From the NCBI GenBank assembly GCA_028023455.1, contig JAQFVV010012394.1, forward strand, positions 19,488,353 to 19,552,352: DNA of 64,000 nucleotides, in the 5' to 3' direction. Positions within the stretch are counted from its first letter, which is position 1. Each line of letters begins with the position of its first letter. This document shows positions 47,770 through 58,487 of this stretch, piece after piece. Source of the DNA: Epiperipatus broadwayi. Taxonomy: Eukaryota > Onychophora > Udeonychophora > Euonychophora > Peripatidae. The notes under the pieces are model-generated. The model made no database searches, was not told where the DNA came from, and worked only from the letters and a program-made list of their open reading frames with translations. Position numbers and translations under genes: made by a program.

Positions 47770-50700
47770 TTAACAATTATATGTTTTACATAATATTGAG
47801 AAGTAAAACTATATAAATAATTAAAATATTAGGCGATGATCCAAAGTTAATTCTAAATAGCATGGGGTAGTATTGTCTATCAGTCAATGATTGCAAAAAA
47901 TTATATTCAGATTAAGAGAAGCTTTTATATTAGATGAAAAATTGGATTAGAAATAAAAATTTCAGTCTTTGAAAAAGATTTTCAATCTTTTTCTATTCTT
48001 ACTGAGATATTTTTATTTCTGGAAATATTTATTTTGAGAAGACACAGCAATATTATTAGCATTGATGAATTTCTTGCATTCGCTTTCTGGAAAATTACTG
48101 ATGAATATATAAAATAAAGTAGTGAGAGAATCCTATGGTAAACAATTTTGTAAAATATTGGACCTGCTACTATTATCATTTAATATTTAAAATTTTTAGA
48201 AACTTTTGGATTATTTTTTCAACAAAGACATGAGTTAAGATTAAATCAATAGAGATATTTTTCAGTGTGAGTTGTTAAAAACAAAACTTATTCACACAGC
48301 TTCTTGCTGACTTAAACCAGGCCTGCTCTATGTTGATAACTCACAGTTATTGGCAAAATTCTTGATAACAAGAGTCTTTTAAGATACTTGTAAAGAACAC
48401 AGTAATGAATAGAAAGGATCATGAACCAAGTTTTCAAATGTTTAAGCATAGGATTTATATAAACAGCAAATAATAAGGCAATCTATTATGAATTTTTAGG
48501 AGATTGCCTCTTTTTTTAAATTAATTTTTTAAAATAATTTCTTTTTTAGATATTTAATTCAATATAGCCATCAATAAATATGATTTATATAAATTGGAAA
48601 CCAATTTACAAATACAAAGCGACATTAATAGTTATTTTCTTTAAGAGTGTGGTAAATTAGGAATAATTTGTATTTAAATTCATATTGTAGTTTCGTGGGG
48701 ATGATCTTCACAAATAATTTTAATTTTTTTTTTTTTTTTTTGTAAAAATGAATTTTAATTTTCATTGTCTTAAGCCATTTTTTGATTCAGATTATAATGT
48801 TATTGTAGATTTGCAGAAATTTGTATTTTATGAAAACATATCTGGATAAAAAAAAAAAATGATATAAAAATATGGTAGGTGATTTTTCAGTCTGATCTAA
48901 TGTGTGATAGCAGACTTGTTATTTCAAGTTGTTTATCAGTTTAGAGATATATTCATTTAATCCTTCAAAATACTAGTTAATATTTTCCGTAGGGTAATAA
49001 TGTACAACCAATGTTTATTTTAGCTAAAATTCATTTTGTAGCTAACATCAGTTTAATGTCATTAGAATTCTTATCTTATGTGAGGTATAAATTTTGGTAT
49101 AATTACTTATTGGTTATAATATAATTTTGTATTTGAGATTAGTTTTTTTTTTTTAAGTAGGAGTTTTTTGCTGAAAGATTTTATATGAGCAAAGGATGTG
49201 GTAGTTATTGGTTTAAAGAGCCTAATTGAAGGTAACAATAATTCTGATTTTTTATTTGATTTCTGGGTTTGACTTTTTCTAAACAGATTTGTAGCATTTA
49301 CAGTTTCTTATCCAATTCATTCTAAGCAATGAGAAGAATTGATTATATATGAAAATACCTGACACATTTTATGATATGGTTGGAGTAACGAATGGGCATA
49401 AATTTAGTCAGAAGTGCACTAGTTAAAAATACAGTCAATTTAAATGAATAGTTTTGATATACATACAGATCATGCTTGCAGTTGTATTGTTATACTTGTC
49501 TTTTTTTTTTTCAATTACATTATTTCATATATTGGATAATAATATTGGTTGTCAAAGTCTTAAGGAATTATTCATTTTTTTCATATACTGTACCATGATA
49601 AATTGTATACTTGGACCTTTAAGCAAATTTTAATAATTTAAAAGATCTTGGTAAAGGTTTTTTATTTTCACAAGATGATTATTAATTTAGATCAGTTTCA
49701 TTAGATTGTAGAATTGATAGTTTTAATTTAAAATAATATTTTTATGTTAATTGTATTATATATTATTATTATTATTATTTTTTTGTAATATATTTATTTC
49801 TTGGGAAATATTAAATATATACTTATTCTGCCATCTTTCCATACTTGTTTGATGCAGAATTAATTGATGATTTTAACTTTTTACCATCATAATTATACTT
49901 AACTTTTTTAATTCTTGTTTTTTGTAGGTTATTTTCATTAGTATTTTTTTAAAACTGTAGTTTGATTAGTAGATTTTTTTTTTATCTATCAAAATTTCAT
50001 TTTTATTGGTTTATTCTTTGCACAGTTTTTACTTATGATAATTTTTCAGATTTTGCAATTTTTTAATCAATTTCAGAATTAAATTTGTCTTAGTCATCTT
50101 TGTTTTTATAGATTTTCACACACACACACACCGATTCCATTATTATAATTACTTTGAGAAATCAAACTTAAAGACAAATTAACTTGACATACTAAATAGT
50201 TATTTTTTTTCATAAGAAGTATTTGGATATTTTTCTATTTTTTTTTATTATTGTTTATTAAATTAATTTAGAAAAAAAAATCTACTATATATTGAAACTG
50301 TTTGTTGTTTCATTACAATAATAGGAATAAATAAGATTATAAAAGTTGTTTTTAAATAAAAGTAAAATTATCAAAATTTATTTTTATAAAATATAGCTCA
50401 TCTTTTAAGTGATTTTTATAGTAGATATTATTTAGCGCTTTGGCAATTTAAAAAAAAGCAATATGTAATTTATTAGTTCTTACAAAATCCATAGAAATCA
50501 GGATCTTCTGGGAATCAAAAACAATGGAAAGATGTGATGATATATTGTACAGAGTTGAAAGTATATTACTACACCTTCTCAATATTGATGTTTGCATTGT
50601 AAAATCAAAACTACATGTTTATACATAATAAATTATGAAATATCTGTTTTTAAATAAGTAAATAATGTCTATATTTAGATATATGAGTGTAGTAAATCTA

Positions 50701-51015
50701 TAGCAGAAAATTAGTCAACTGAAAATTTATTGATGTTAACAAAAATTGAATTCAAAAAACTTTTTATCAATAATATTATTTTTTGTATTTGTAAATTGAG
50801 TTTTAGTATTTTAAAAAGAGCTTTTATTATTTGAATTGTTGCTTTAATGAAATTTCATAAATATATAGGTGTTTCAGAGAACATTCCCCCCCCCCTTTTT
50901 TTTTTTTAGCCTGAAGGATAAAACCAAGACTTTATTTCTTATTTTTATTTTTGGTCTTTTTTTTTTTGGAAAAGTATTGAATTTATGCTTTTAATTGAAA
51001 TTCATAAAAAATGTG
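47770..51015. other. AT-rich intergenic DNA, no gene seen
   Basis: Only simple repeats: (TTA)n near 49763-49780, (CA)n at 50118-50132, and a C10-T11 run at 50887-50908. No ORF with recognisable motifs. Confidence 0.6.
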
Positions 51016-51023
51016 AAGACCAA

Positions 51024-51145
51024 ATGTCGAGAGGTCAGCGTGACTGCTTTGCACTAGCAGGCTGTTGCCCGGGTTGCGGGTTCGCGTCCCGGCCGATGCT
51101 ATGACACTTAAAAAAGAAAAAAGAAATTTTTTTTTTTAATGAAAA
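51024..51145 (+). mobile_element. tRNA-like SINE head with A-rich tail
   Basis: GGTTCGCGTCC (51079-51089) is a perfect B-box core within GCGGG-TTCGCGT-CCCGG. An anticodon-like arm CTGCT-TTGCACT-AGCAG (51043-51059) and a weak A box (GAGGTCAGCGTG) precede it. The acceptor strands pair poorly and the spacing between anticodon and T arms is too long for a normal tRNA. An A-rich tail follows (AAAAAAGAAAAAAGAAA). A tRNA-derived SINE remnant explains this better than a gene. Its 3' flank resembles that of the 25.3-kb tRNA-Gly-like sequence. Confidence 0.6.
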
Positions 51146-51224
51146 AAAAAAAATCTGAAAAACATAAGATCATACATTAAATGATCACTATCTCATACTA
51201 GCACATAATTGTTATTAAACAAAG

Positions 51225-51421
51225 CAAAACTCTCCATACAGTAGTGCCATCTTGTGCCAACAAGATCAATCAATGGATGCCAGAAGGGTTGTGCTTAAAA
51301 TCCCTATCTAGTGCCTACTCATCCAATATCCCCAGACTAGTTTCTGGCTTGTGGCCTTCTAGCATCCATTGATTGCTCTTGTTGGCACAAGATGGCACTA
51401 CTGATGGAGAGTTTTGCTTTG
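51225..51421. repeat. Near-perfect palindrome built on an HHR repeat
   Basis: Arms 51225-51288 and about 51356-51421 are reverse complements, starting AAGCAAAACTCTCCAT and containing GTGCCATCTTGTGCCAACAAG and CAATCAATGGATGC. The 67-bp centre, read on the minus strand, is the 3' half of the HHR seen whole at 18-76 plus its downstream sequence. The arm replaces the ribozyme's 5' half, so the inversion breakpoint lies inside the ribozyme core. Confidence 0.88.
51314..51361 (-). ncRNA. Half hammerhead ribozyme (5' core strand lost)
   Basis: The minus strand reads AGGCCACAAGCCAGAAACTA then GTC and TGGGGATATTGGAT, identical in layout to stem II, GAAA, stem III, cleavage site and stem I 3' strand of the ribozyme at 18-76, here with GTC instead of GTA. 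The CTGACGA strand is absent because of the palindrome breakpoint, so it cannot cleave alone. Confidence 0.65.
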
Positions 51422-51540
51422 TTTAAGATCATACATGTTATGAAATGTTGAACAAAAGCTATTTTTAACAAAAAGTGAGTTAACTTAAACATTAAATAAA
51501 GCCTTTTTTGTTTTTTGTAGAATTGTTTTTGATGTTTCAT

Positions 51541-51686
51541 TATTATAATTAATAATATATAAATAATTTTTTAAATGTTAACTTGGGCCTTTATAATTAA
51601 TAATATATAAATAATTTTGTTAAATGTTAAATTAGGTCATGTGACATCTGACTTGATTTGTTGTTTTTTTTTTTGTAAATAATTTT
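51541..51686 (+). repeat. Partial copy of the 8-9 kb HHR unit plus short duplication
   Basis: TTAAATTAGGTCATGTGACA and CATCTGACTTGATTT (51627-51658) match the unit at 8.4-9.3 kb just before its T-rich stretch. Upstream, ATAATTAATAATATATAAAT occurs twice (about 51545 and 51592). The Merlin-like element starts directly after the T-rich stretch and may have landed in this repeat. Confidence 0.6.
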
Positions 51687-51939
51687 GGTTGTGTTCTGAT
51701 CCATCGTGTCAGCTGCCTGATGGTGTTGTTGCTAACAGAAAATATAATATAATGTTCTCAGGCTAGCGATTCTTTATTAATATTGACTTCTTTTTTTTTT
51801 TACAAATTTTACATTCTTTCGTTTATAAATTATTTGGGACAATAATAGTTGTTTTTTAATTTTTATTGACAAGAGAGTCTTTTGTGGTGTGTGTTCAAAT
51901 AGTAATTTGGGTTTTTTAAATAGTATTACTGTTTTTAAA

Positions 51940-52960
51940 ATTTGATTGACAAAATTCAAGAGAGAACGGGGTTTTTTTTTTATGTAACTTTAAATAATAG
52001 TTTACGTTACTTTTATTGGTTTACATTTGATTGACAATAATTAGTGGTAGGGGTTTGTTTTTGTGTATGATTAAATAATAATTTACATTACTTTTATTTT
52101 ATATTTGATTGCCGACAACAATTATTGGGAGAAAGGGTTTTTTTTTTTGTGTATGTTTAAATAAAAAATTTAAGTTACTTTTATTTTTACATTTGATTGA
52201 CAACCAATTTTACTTTCTTTCATTTATAAATTATTTTGGTTTCCCAAATAATATTATTGACAAGAGGATCTTTTTTGGTGTATGTTCAAATAGTAATTTG
52301 GGTTATGTTTAAAAAATAATTTACCTTACTTTTATTGGTTTACATTTGATTGCTGACAACAATTAGTGGGAGGGGTGTTTTTCTGTACGATTAAATAATA
52401 ATTTATATTACTTTTATTGTTTTACATTTGATTGTCAACAACAATTATTGGGAGAAGGAGTTTTTTGTGTATATTTAAATAAAAATTTAAGTTACTTTTA
52501 TTTTACATTTGACTGACAACCAATTTTACTTTTTTTTTTTTGTTTATAAATTATTTTGGTTTCCCAAATAATATTTTTGACAATGGGACAATAATAGTTG
52601 TTTCTTTAATTTTTATTGACAAAAGCGAGTCTTTTTTGGTGTATGTTCAAATAGTAATTTGGGTTATGTTTAAATAATAATTTACGGTCTTACTTTTATT
52701 GGTTTACATTTGATTGCCGACAACAATTAGTGTGAGGGGTGTTTTTCTGTATGATTAAAGAATAATTTACGTTACTTTTATTTTACATTTGATTGCCGAC
52801 AACAATTATTGGGTGGGGTTTCTTTGCGTATGTTTAAATAAAAATTTTAGTTACTTCATTTATTTTACCTTTGATTGCCGACAACAATTATTGGGAGAAT
52901 GGATGTATGTTTAAATAAAAATTTAAGTTACTTTTATTTTACATTTGATGAAGGCCATTT
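51940..52960. repeat. Minisatellite of about 80 bp with higher-order structure
   Basis: Units share CATTTGATTGCCGACAACAA-type cores near 51942, 52026, 52104, 52191, 52345, 52425, 52505, 52706, 52785 and 52869. Three sub-types recur in order: ...TTAGTGGGAGGGG, ...TTATTGGGAGAA, and ...CCAATTTTACTTT. The first recurs at about 319 and 361 bp, giving a higher-order repeat inside a transposon. Confidence 0.85.
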
Positions 52961-53191
52961 GGAATCCCTCCAAACAAGATGGTCTTTACAAAGTGAACAT
53001 TTCCCTCGGCAACAACGAGACTTACAAATGAAAGTCAAAGTATGTTTATGGACCTCAAGTTGCATATATTTGCTGCACAATCATATCTTTTCTTTCAGCA
53101 AGATGTTTTTCTGCTGTAGAAATGTTACAACGTCAGCTTCCATGTCTGGCAATTCCCATCTTTTCAAGTTTTCTGTGTTCGAATTAGCCAT
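52950..53191 (-). pseudogene. Merlin-like transposase N-terminus
   Basis: The ATG at 53191 (minus) opens MANSNTENLKRWELPDMEAD and VVTFLQQKNILLKEKI, then one stop, then in the same frame LCSKYMQLEVHKHTLTFICK and SRCCRGKCSLC and WRDSKWPSS. The pattern (xFLxxxxLL, CxxxMxL, WxC, CxxxxSxR, SKLP) resembles the N-terminal zinc-binding region of Merlin/IS1595-type transposases. The catalytic DDE domain that should follow is gone and minisatellite lies in its place. Family recognition is by motif spacing only. Confidence 0.6.
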
Positions 53192-53722
53192 ATTCTTGGT
53201 CTCAGAAAATTACTCGCTGAAACGTGACTTAAAGCGTGATCGTCAAAAAAATTGCGCTACCCCACCCTAATAGAGAATTTAGGAGGCTTACAGCTTTATG
53301 AGGAACAATCACAAAATTGTTAAAAGGTAAGAGTACATCAATTCGTATTTAAAAAAAAAAAGGGCCCAATGAAAATTTAAATAATTTTGTCACGATGAAC
53401 TTAACACACCCTTGTACGATATTGTTATATAAAATACATAACACAGTATTATGATATAGTGCGTAACACAAACAACTACGGCATTTTCTTCTGCTTTTAG
53501 CATAGGAAAAAGCCACAGCGTTAGCCACTAAGCCGAGTTAACACTCTTTCTAGGTTTTTTTTCGTAGAAAAAAGGCTTAACTCAGAGTTAACACTCTTTC
53601 TACATTTTAGCGTAGAAAGAAGGCTTGGGTGCGGCTGCGGAAATGGCATATTTTTAGAAATTAAGCTAGAAATAGCGCCATCCCGTGGCTGACACGATGG
53701 ATCAGAAAACAACCACAATTTT

Positions 53723-55912
53723 TTAATAATAATTATCAAAACAGCTATTACAATTTTTTTAAAAACATTGTTTTGTTTTTTTAATTGGAATAGTATAATG
53801 TCTTTTTTCAAAAATATAATTTGGAAATAAATAAAAAATTTAGTATTTAAATTATTTTTCTATTAGAAATTATTTTATATGTATGTGATATAATTAGAAA
53901 TTGTACAATTTATTTTATTGATTTCTAATTATGAGATAACTCATTGTTAACTAGCTTTAAAATACTTTTTTTAAAAATTTATTAATAGAAAGTAGATAGA
54001 TGAAATTATGGAAAGTATAGACATAAAATAATAAAACACTTGTATCAGAAAACTAATTATAGTGATGTTGTGGTATAAGCTATATCAGTATACATAAGTT
54101 TATTTATGTGCTGTCCAAAAAAGATGTAAATGAAAACATTAAAATTTGTAAATTTAATATTGTTTTTTTAATACCAGCATTTTTTCACATTGAAGCTTAA
54201 TATGCAATTGTGTTTATTGGTAACAATTTTTCAGATTATGTTGAAAACACACATTTTATTTTTTGCCTTATTTTATCTTTCATAATATATTTTTTGTAAT
54301 AAAATATTTGTTTTAGGTGATAAAATGAAAGCTATCAATTTAATAGTAGCCAAAGAAAGAACTGTAAATTGTTCTTGTATCATGCCAGAAATGCTAATTG
54401 CAAAAAATGATAAATTGCATAAATTTTGAAGTCAATATGAACTTATAATCATCAAAACAGCTAGAGAAGCCATATTCTGCTGATAATGCGATTACTATTA
54501 TGCTTAGGGACAAATAAAATTATTTAAGTTTATTTAATCACAATGAAAATCTGACACTTTGCTGTTCATTTTATTTTTAATTTTTGAATAATATTAATGA
54601 GTGAAAATATACATGTAAATGGGCTTTGTAAATTTATTTTGTTTATAGTATAATCATAATAAAAAAGCATTTGTCATATGAGTATAGTAAAAAGTGCATA
54701 TTGTATTGTAATTAAAACTTATCAACAATAACACAAGTTATTGAGGAGGAACAAAATATAATGGGCATTGTAGGTCGACTGTATTCACAGAATAGCAGTG
54801 AATCAGGAAAATATTTAATTTATTTTGCAAATGAATCTGATTTGTTACTTCTTAGCTGTGAAAATTGTATTTTTACTCATATAAAAATAACTAAATCATT
54901 TTGCTGCATCTTCCATTGTTTACAAAAACTGTTTTACTACATTTCTATTTAATGCTCCATAAAGTCAATATAATAAATGCTAATAAAATGCAATAATTAT
55001 CAAAAAGTAAATTTTAAAAATTTTTTTTATCTTATTAATTTTAAATTTATTCATAAATTATATATTTGTTACATTATTTTTAAAATTAGAATATTTTTAA
55101 TGTTTTAACATTAATCTGTATCTATTTACAAAAAAGAATAAGATAAGGAAATGCTTGTCAATTTTTATTAATAGTTTTTTTTTTTTTTAAATTACAAAAG
55201 TGAATCTTTTAAACAGCTATAGAATCCATGATCTAGACTATTTAAAGAGTCTTTTCTTGTTCTAACAAAATAAATATAATTTTTTATGTAATTTGTTTCA
55301 AATATTCATTTTAATAATGACATTGGATTGATAAGTAAGAAAACGAAAATAAGATAGTACTTGAATTTCAATTATTTATATCAACATTCATATACATATA
55401 TTAAAAGCAAATAGAAATATATTGTTTATGTTATTATTGGTCTAGGTTTTTTCAAACTAATATTTAAATATATAACTAATAAAATTGATTATTCTAATAA
55501 TAAAATAAGTAATTAAAAATAGTTTTGCATGATATATAAATATAAAAATTGAAATTATACCTAAATCCATTAAATTTATTATAAAAGTCTTCTACATTAA
55601 TAGACTTTACATTTTTTTTAAATATATATATATATATCTTTCATTAAAATCACTATTAAAATCTGCACACAATTATCTATAACCTGATATATAAAGTATG
55701 CACATATGGTGTGCAAGATTTTTTTAGATTTTTACAAAGATGACTAAACAGAAAATTAATGATCCACACTGTTGAAGTGCTATGAGAAATAAATAAATCT
55801 CCAACTCCATGAAATAATTTTGGTAGGTCATTTGTTTTAATTTCCAGTAAAAATAAGAATATATAGCATATACTACAAATAGAATTTATAGATAAAATTA
55901 AATTTGATACCA
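53723..55912. other. AT-rich intergenic DNA, no gene seen
   Basis: No coding or repeat signal beyond short poly-T and (AT)n runs. Confidence 0.6.
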
Positions 55913-55920
55913 TATGCCTG

Positions 55921-56323
55921 CAGAGGTGGGCAATTGTTTTGGCTCAGGGGCCACTTTGTGGAAGCGAAGGTTAGCGGAAGACTGCACCTTTTTTTCATGA
56001 CAATAAAAATATTGCTTTATTCCCTGTATTACCAAAGAAATATTTGTTAGACCATTCTTCATTAAACACACGACATTCATCACTGATTTCACATTTTTTC
56101 AGAGGGTTCATAGCTTTACTAAAGATGGAAATTTATATATTTGCTAATGCAGAGGCAAAATTGAAATTAACCAGATCAACTGGAAAAGCACTGCACATGT
56201 GTATTGACGTGGCCATCCTAATGGAAAATACGAGATGAATCTTCGGTCATGCACAGGAAGGAAATCTCAGTTCAAGGCGGATTTTTCTGATTATCTTGGT
56301 GGGCCACTATTTGCCCACCCCTG
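55921..56323. mobile_element. Non-autonomous hAT element (MITE)
   Basis: Ends CAGAGGTGGGCAA (55921) and TTTGCCCACCCCTG (to 56323) are classical hAT inverted repeats, and the subterminal GGGGCCACTTTG and GGTGGGCCACTA also mirror one another. Length 403 bp, no transposase. The flanks (TATGCCTG and CCCTATGG) do not form a clean 8-bp duplication, so one end may be slightly altered. Its ends differ from those of the 17-21 kb hAT element, so it belongs to another family. Confidence 0.78.
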
Positions 56324-56694
56324 CCCTATGGAAAAAGTTTGCACAAATTTACTTTGAAATTGATGTGCAAGGTAAATAAATCTGCATACAGAAATCAAAT
56401 TTAAATGGAAGTAATAAAAATATATATTTGTCAAGTTACTGGAAAAAGTGATTGGAAACATCGTTTCAGATATCAATAGTTTAACAAATTTATTAGTTTA
56501 TTTAGAGAACATTTTATGATAGAATGTTAAATTGGTGATTAAGCAGATAAACTGTTATTAAAAAATAAAGATTAGATATGTGATATATTTGTATAAAGGA
56601 GATGAGGTTATTTTCTATTCCCTGGTATCAGCCGCATGAAGGCGCTATATCTAGGTCAGTTTCTAGAAATATACCATTTCAGTGGCCTATACCC

Positions 56695-56835
56695 AACCTA
56701 AGAGGCTTCTTTCTATGCTAAAACCAAGAAAGAGTTCTCGCAGAAGCCTCACTCACCCTAAGAGGCTTCTTTCTATGATAAAACACAGAAAGAGTCCCCA
56801 CCGGTCTGGCTTCTTTCTATGCTAAAAGCACAGAC
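56695..56835. repeat. Subterminal hairpin repeats of the Merlin-like elements
   Basis: GGCTTCTTTCTATG(C/A)(T/-)AAAA units occur three times (56703, 56763, 56807), each followed by an A(G/C)AAAGAG-type complement that could fold as a small hairpin. Counterparts lie inverted at 53540-53640 in the other element (AACACTCTTTCTA...TAGAAAGAAGGCTT). Subterminal repeats of this type can serve as transposase binding sites; here that is inference. Confidence 0.7.
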
Positions 56836-57139
56836 AAATGCCTTTATTGGCTGCCGTAGCTGGTTGTTATTAACTTTACCATAATGCTAGCATGTCTATT
56901 TTCTCTATAATTTGGTGTGAGAGTGTGTGGATTTTATCCTGTCATAATTATTTAAAATTTCATTACAACGGCATTTTTTTTTCAAGTGCTCTAACCTACT
57001 GTTACGTTATAACTTTATTAACAATGTCCTGAAGGTTCCATTACGAATGGGTAACCCTCAAAAATTGCTTTTAAGAGTGCAGAACGGCAAAAATTTCAAG
57101 GATCATGCGAAAAGTAACGTTTTCGCTAGAATTCGTCCG

Positions 57140-58310
57140 TGACAAGTTACTTTTGATATATATACACACAAACAAAAACAGTGTCTGATTATTAGTAATT
57201 ACTTGTCCAAAAAAGAAAATTAGTCGAGAATTATTTTTTTTACATTTATTATTTAAAAATAAGATTAGTTTTTATATCTGCACACTATCAGAAACAACCC
57301 AGTTCTGATTAATTACTGTCCAAAAGAAAAAAAAGAAAGCAAATTAGTCAGGTTTGATTTTTAAATGTAGTATTTGAATTACGGTACTTTTTATATATAC
57401 ACAAGATTTACAAAAAAAAAAAAACCCACTTTCTGATTAATTACTGTCCAAAAGAAACGTGAATTAGTCGGCTATCATTTTTAAATTTAGTATTTAAATA
57501 ACGGTACCTTTTTATATAGACACACTAACAAATAGAACCCACTTTCTGATTCATTACTGTCCAAAAAAAAAAGAAAGCAAATTAGTCGGGTATCATTTTT
57601 CAATTGAGTCTTTCAATGACGGTCCTTTTTAGGTATACACACTAACAAAAATAACTCACTTTCTAATTAATTACTGCCCCCCCCCCCAAAAAAAAAAACA
57701 AATTAGTTGGTGGGTATCATTTTAAAATTGTAGTGTGAAATTTTTCAATGTTGTGGGTAAATTGAATAATGTAGAATTGCGTATTATTTTCGATTGAAAA
57801 AAAGATCGTAACTTTTTATATATACACACAAAGAAAAGAAAACCCACTTTCTGATTAATTACTGTCAATACCCAAAAAAAAGTTATTCACGGGTATCATT
57901 TTTAAATTTAGTATTTCAATAATATTACGGCTTTTGATAAAATCTACACACTAATAAAAAGAATCCACTTTCTGATTCATTACTGTCAAAAAAAAAAAAG
58001 CAACATAGTCAAGAACGGTACTTTTTATATATACACACTAACAAAAAGAACCCCTGTCCTGATTAATTACTGTCCAAAAACAAAAAAAGGAGCAAATTAG
58101 TTGGGTATCATTTGTAAATTTAGCGTGAATGTAGCAATTTTGTGTAAATTGAAAAAAAAAAAAAGTATAATTGCGTCTTATTTTCGATTAAAAAAATCCT
58201 GTAACTTTTGACAGATACACACAAACAAAAACAACACATTTTATGATTAATTACTGTCCAAAAAACATCAATTATTCGGGTGTCATTTTAAAATTTAATG
58301 TCGATTTCTA
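57140..58310. repeat. Minisatellite of about 110 bp
   Basis: Roughly ten degenerate units carry, in order, TATATACACACTAACAAAAA, CCCACTTTCTGATTAATTACTG, an A-run, and AATTAGTCGGGTATCATTTTT (each written here as a 20-base-or-shorter approximation of variable units such as CTGATTAATTACTGTCC). Poly-C/A (57677-57697) and poly-A runs vary between units. The array fills the centre and 3' part of the element, as in its relative at 51.7 kb. Confidence 0.8.
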
Positions 58311-58487
58311 AATTTTTTATTTTTTTTAAATAGTTCCTCTAATTTCCTATTACAAAAACTAAAAAAGCCTATATTTATATAGATAGAATCACAGGCCCGG
58401 CAAAGAATCGTAATATGTATGTGTTTTTGATTAGCATCAATGCCATCAAACAGCTAACACCAGGGAATAGAAAACAACCGGAGATGA

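Larger units (their letters stand above)
51687..53714 (-). mobile_element. Merlin-like DNA transposon, internally deleted, copy 1
   Basis: The ends GGTTGTGTTCTGATCCATCG (51687) and, inverted, GGTTGTTTTCTGATCCATCG (53714) form terminal inverted repeats of about 29 bp. The flanks ATAATTTT (51679-51686) and ACAATTTT (53715-53722) are an 8-bp duplication with one difference. A transposase N-terminus with a Cys-rich motif of the ISXO2/Merlin type lies on the minus strand (53191-52950). The 3' half consists of minisatellite. Ends, 8-bp duplication and protein together support Merlin. Confidence 0.72.
56606..58479 (+). mobile_element. Merlin-related non-autonomous element, copy 2
   Basis: The ends GGTTATTTTCTATTCCCTGG (56606) and, inverted, GGTTGTTTTCTATTCCCTGG (58479) are terminal inverted repeats. 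A perfect 8-bp duplication GGAGATGA flanks them (56598-56605, 58480-58487). The GGTTGTTTTCT tips and the adjoining GCGCTAT...TCTAGAAATAT and CTTCTTTCTATGCTAAAA blocks match the 5' (right) end of the element at 51687-53714, so the two are related families in opposite orientation. Most of the interior is minisatellite; no transposase was seen. Confidence 0.8.

Noticed and set aside
48090-48120. CTGATGAATATATAAAATAAAG as a hammerhead candidate
   Set aside because: No GAAA strand at a suitable distance.
55898-56238. Short frames around the hAT MITE
   Set aside because: They consist of terminal-repeat sequence; the inverted repeats explain the composition.
51940-58310. The two minisatellites considered as a CRISPR array
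   Set aside because: Units are degenerate, about 80 and 110 bp, lack unique spacers of even length, and sit inside eukaryotic transposon ends.
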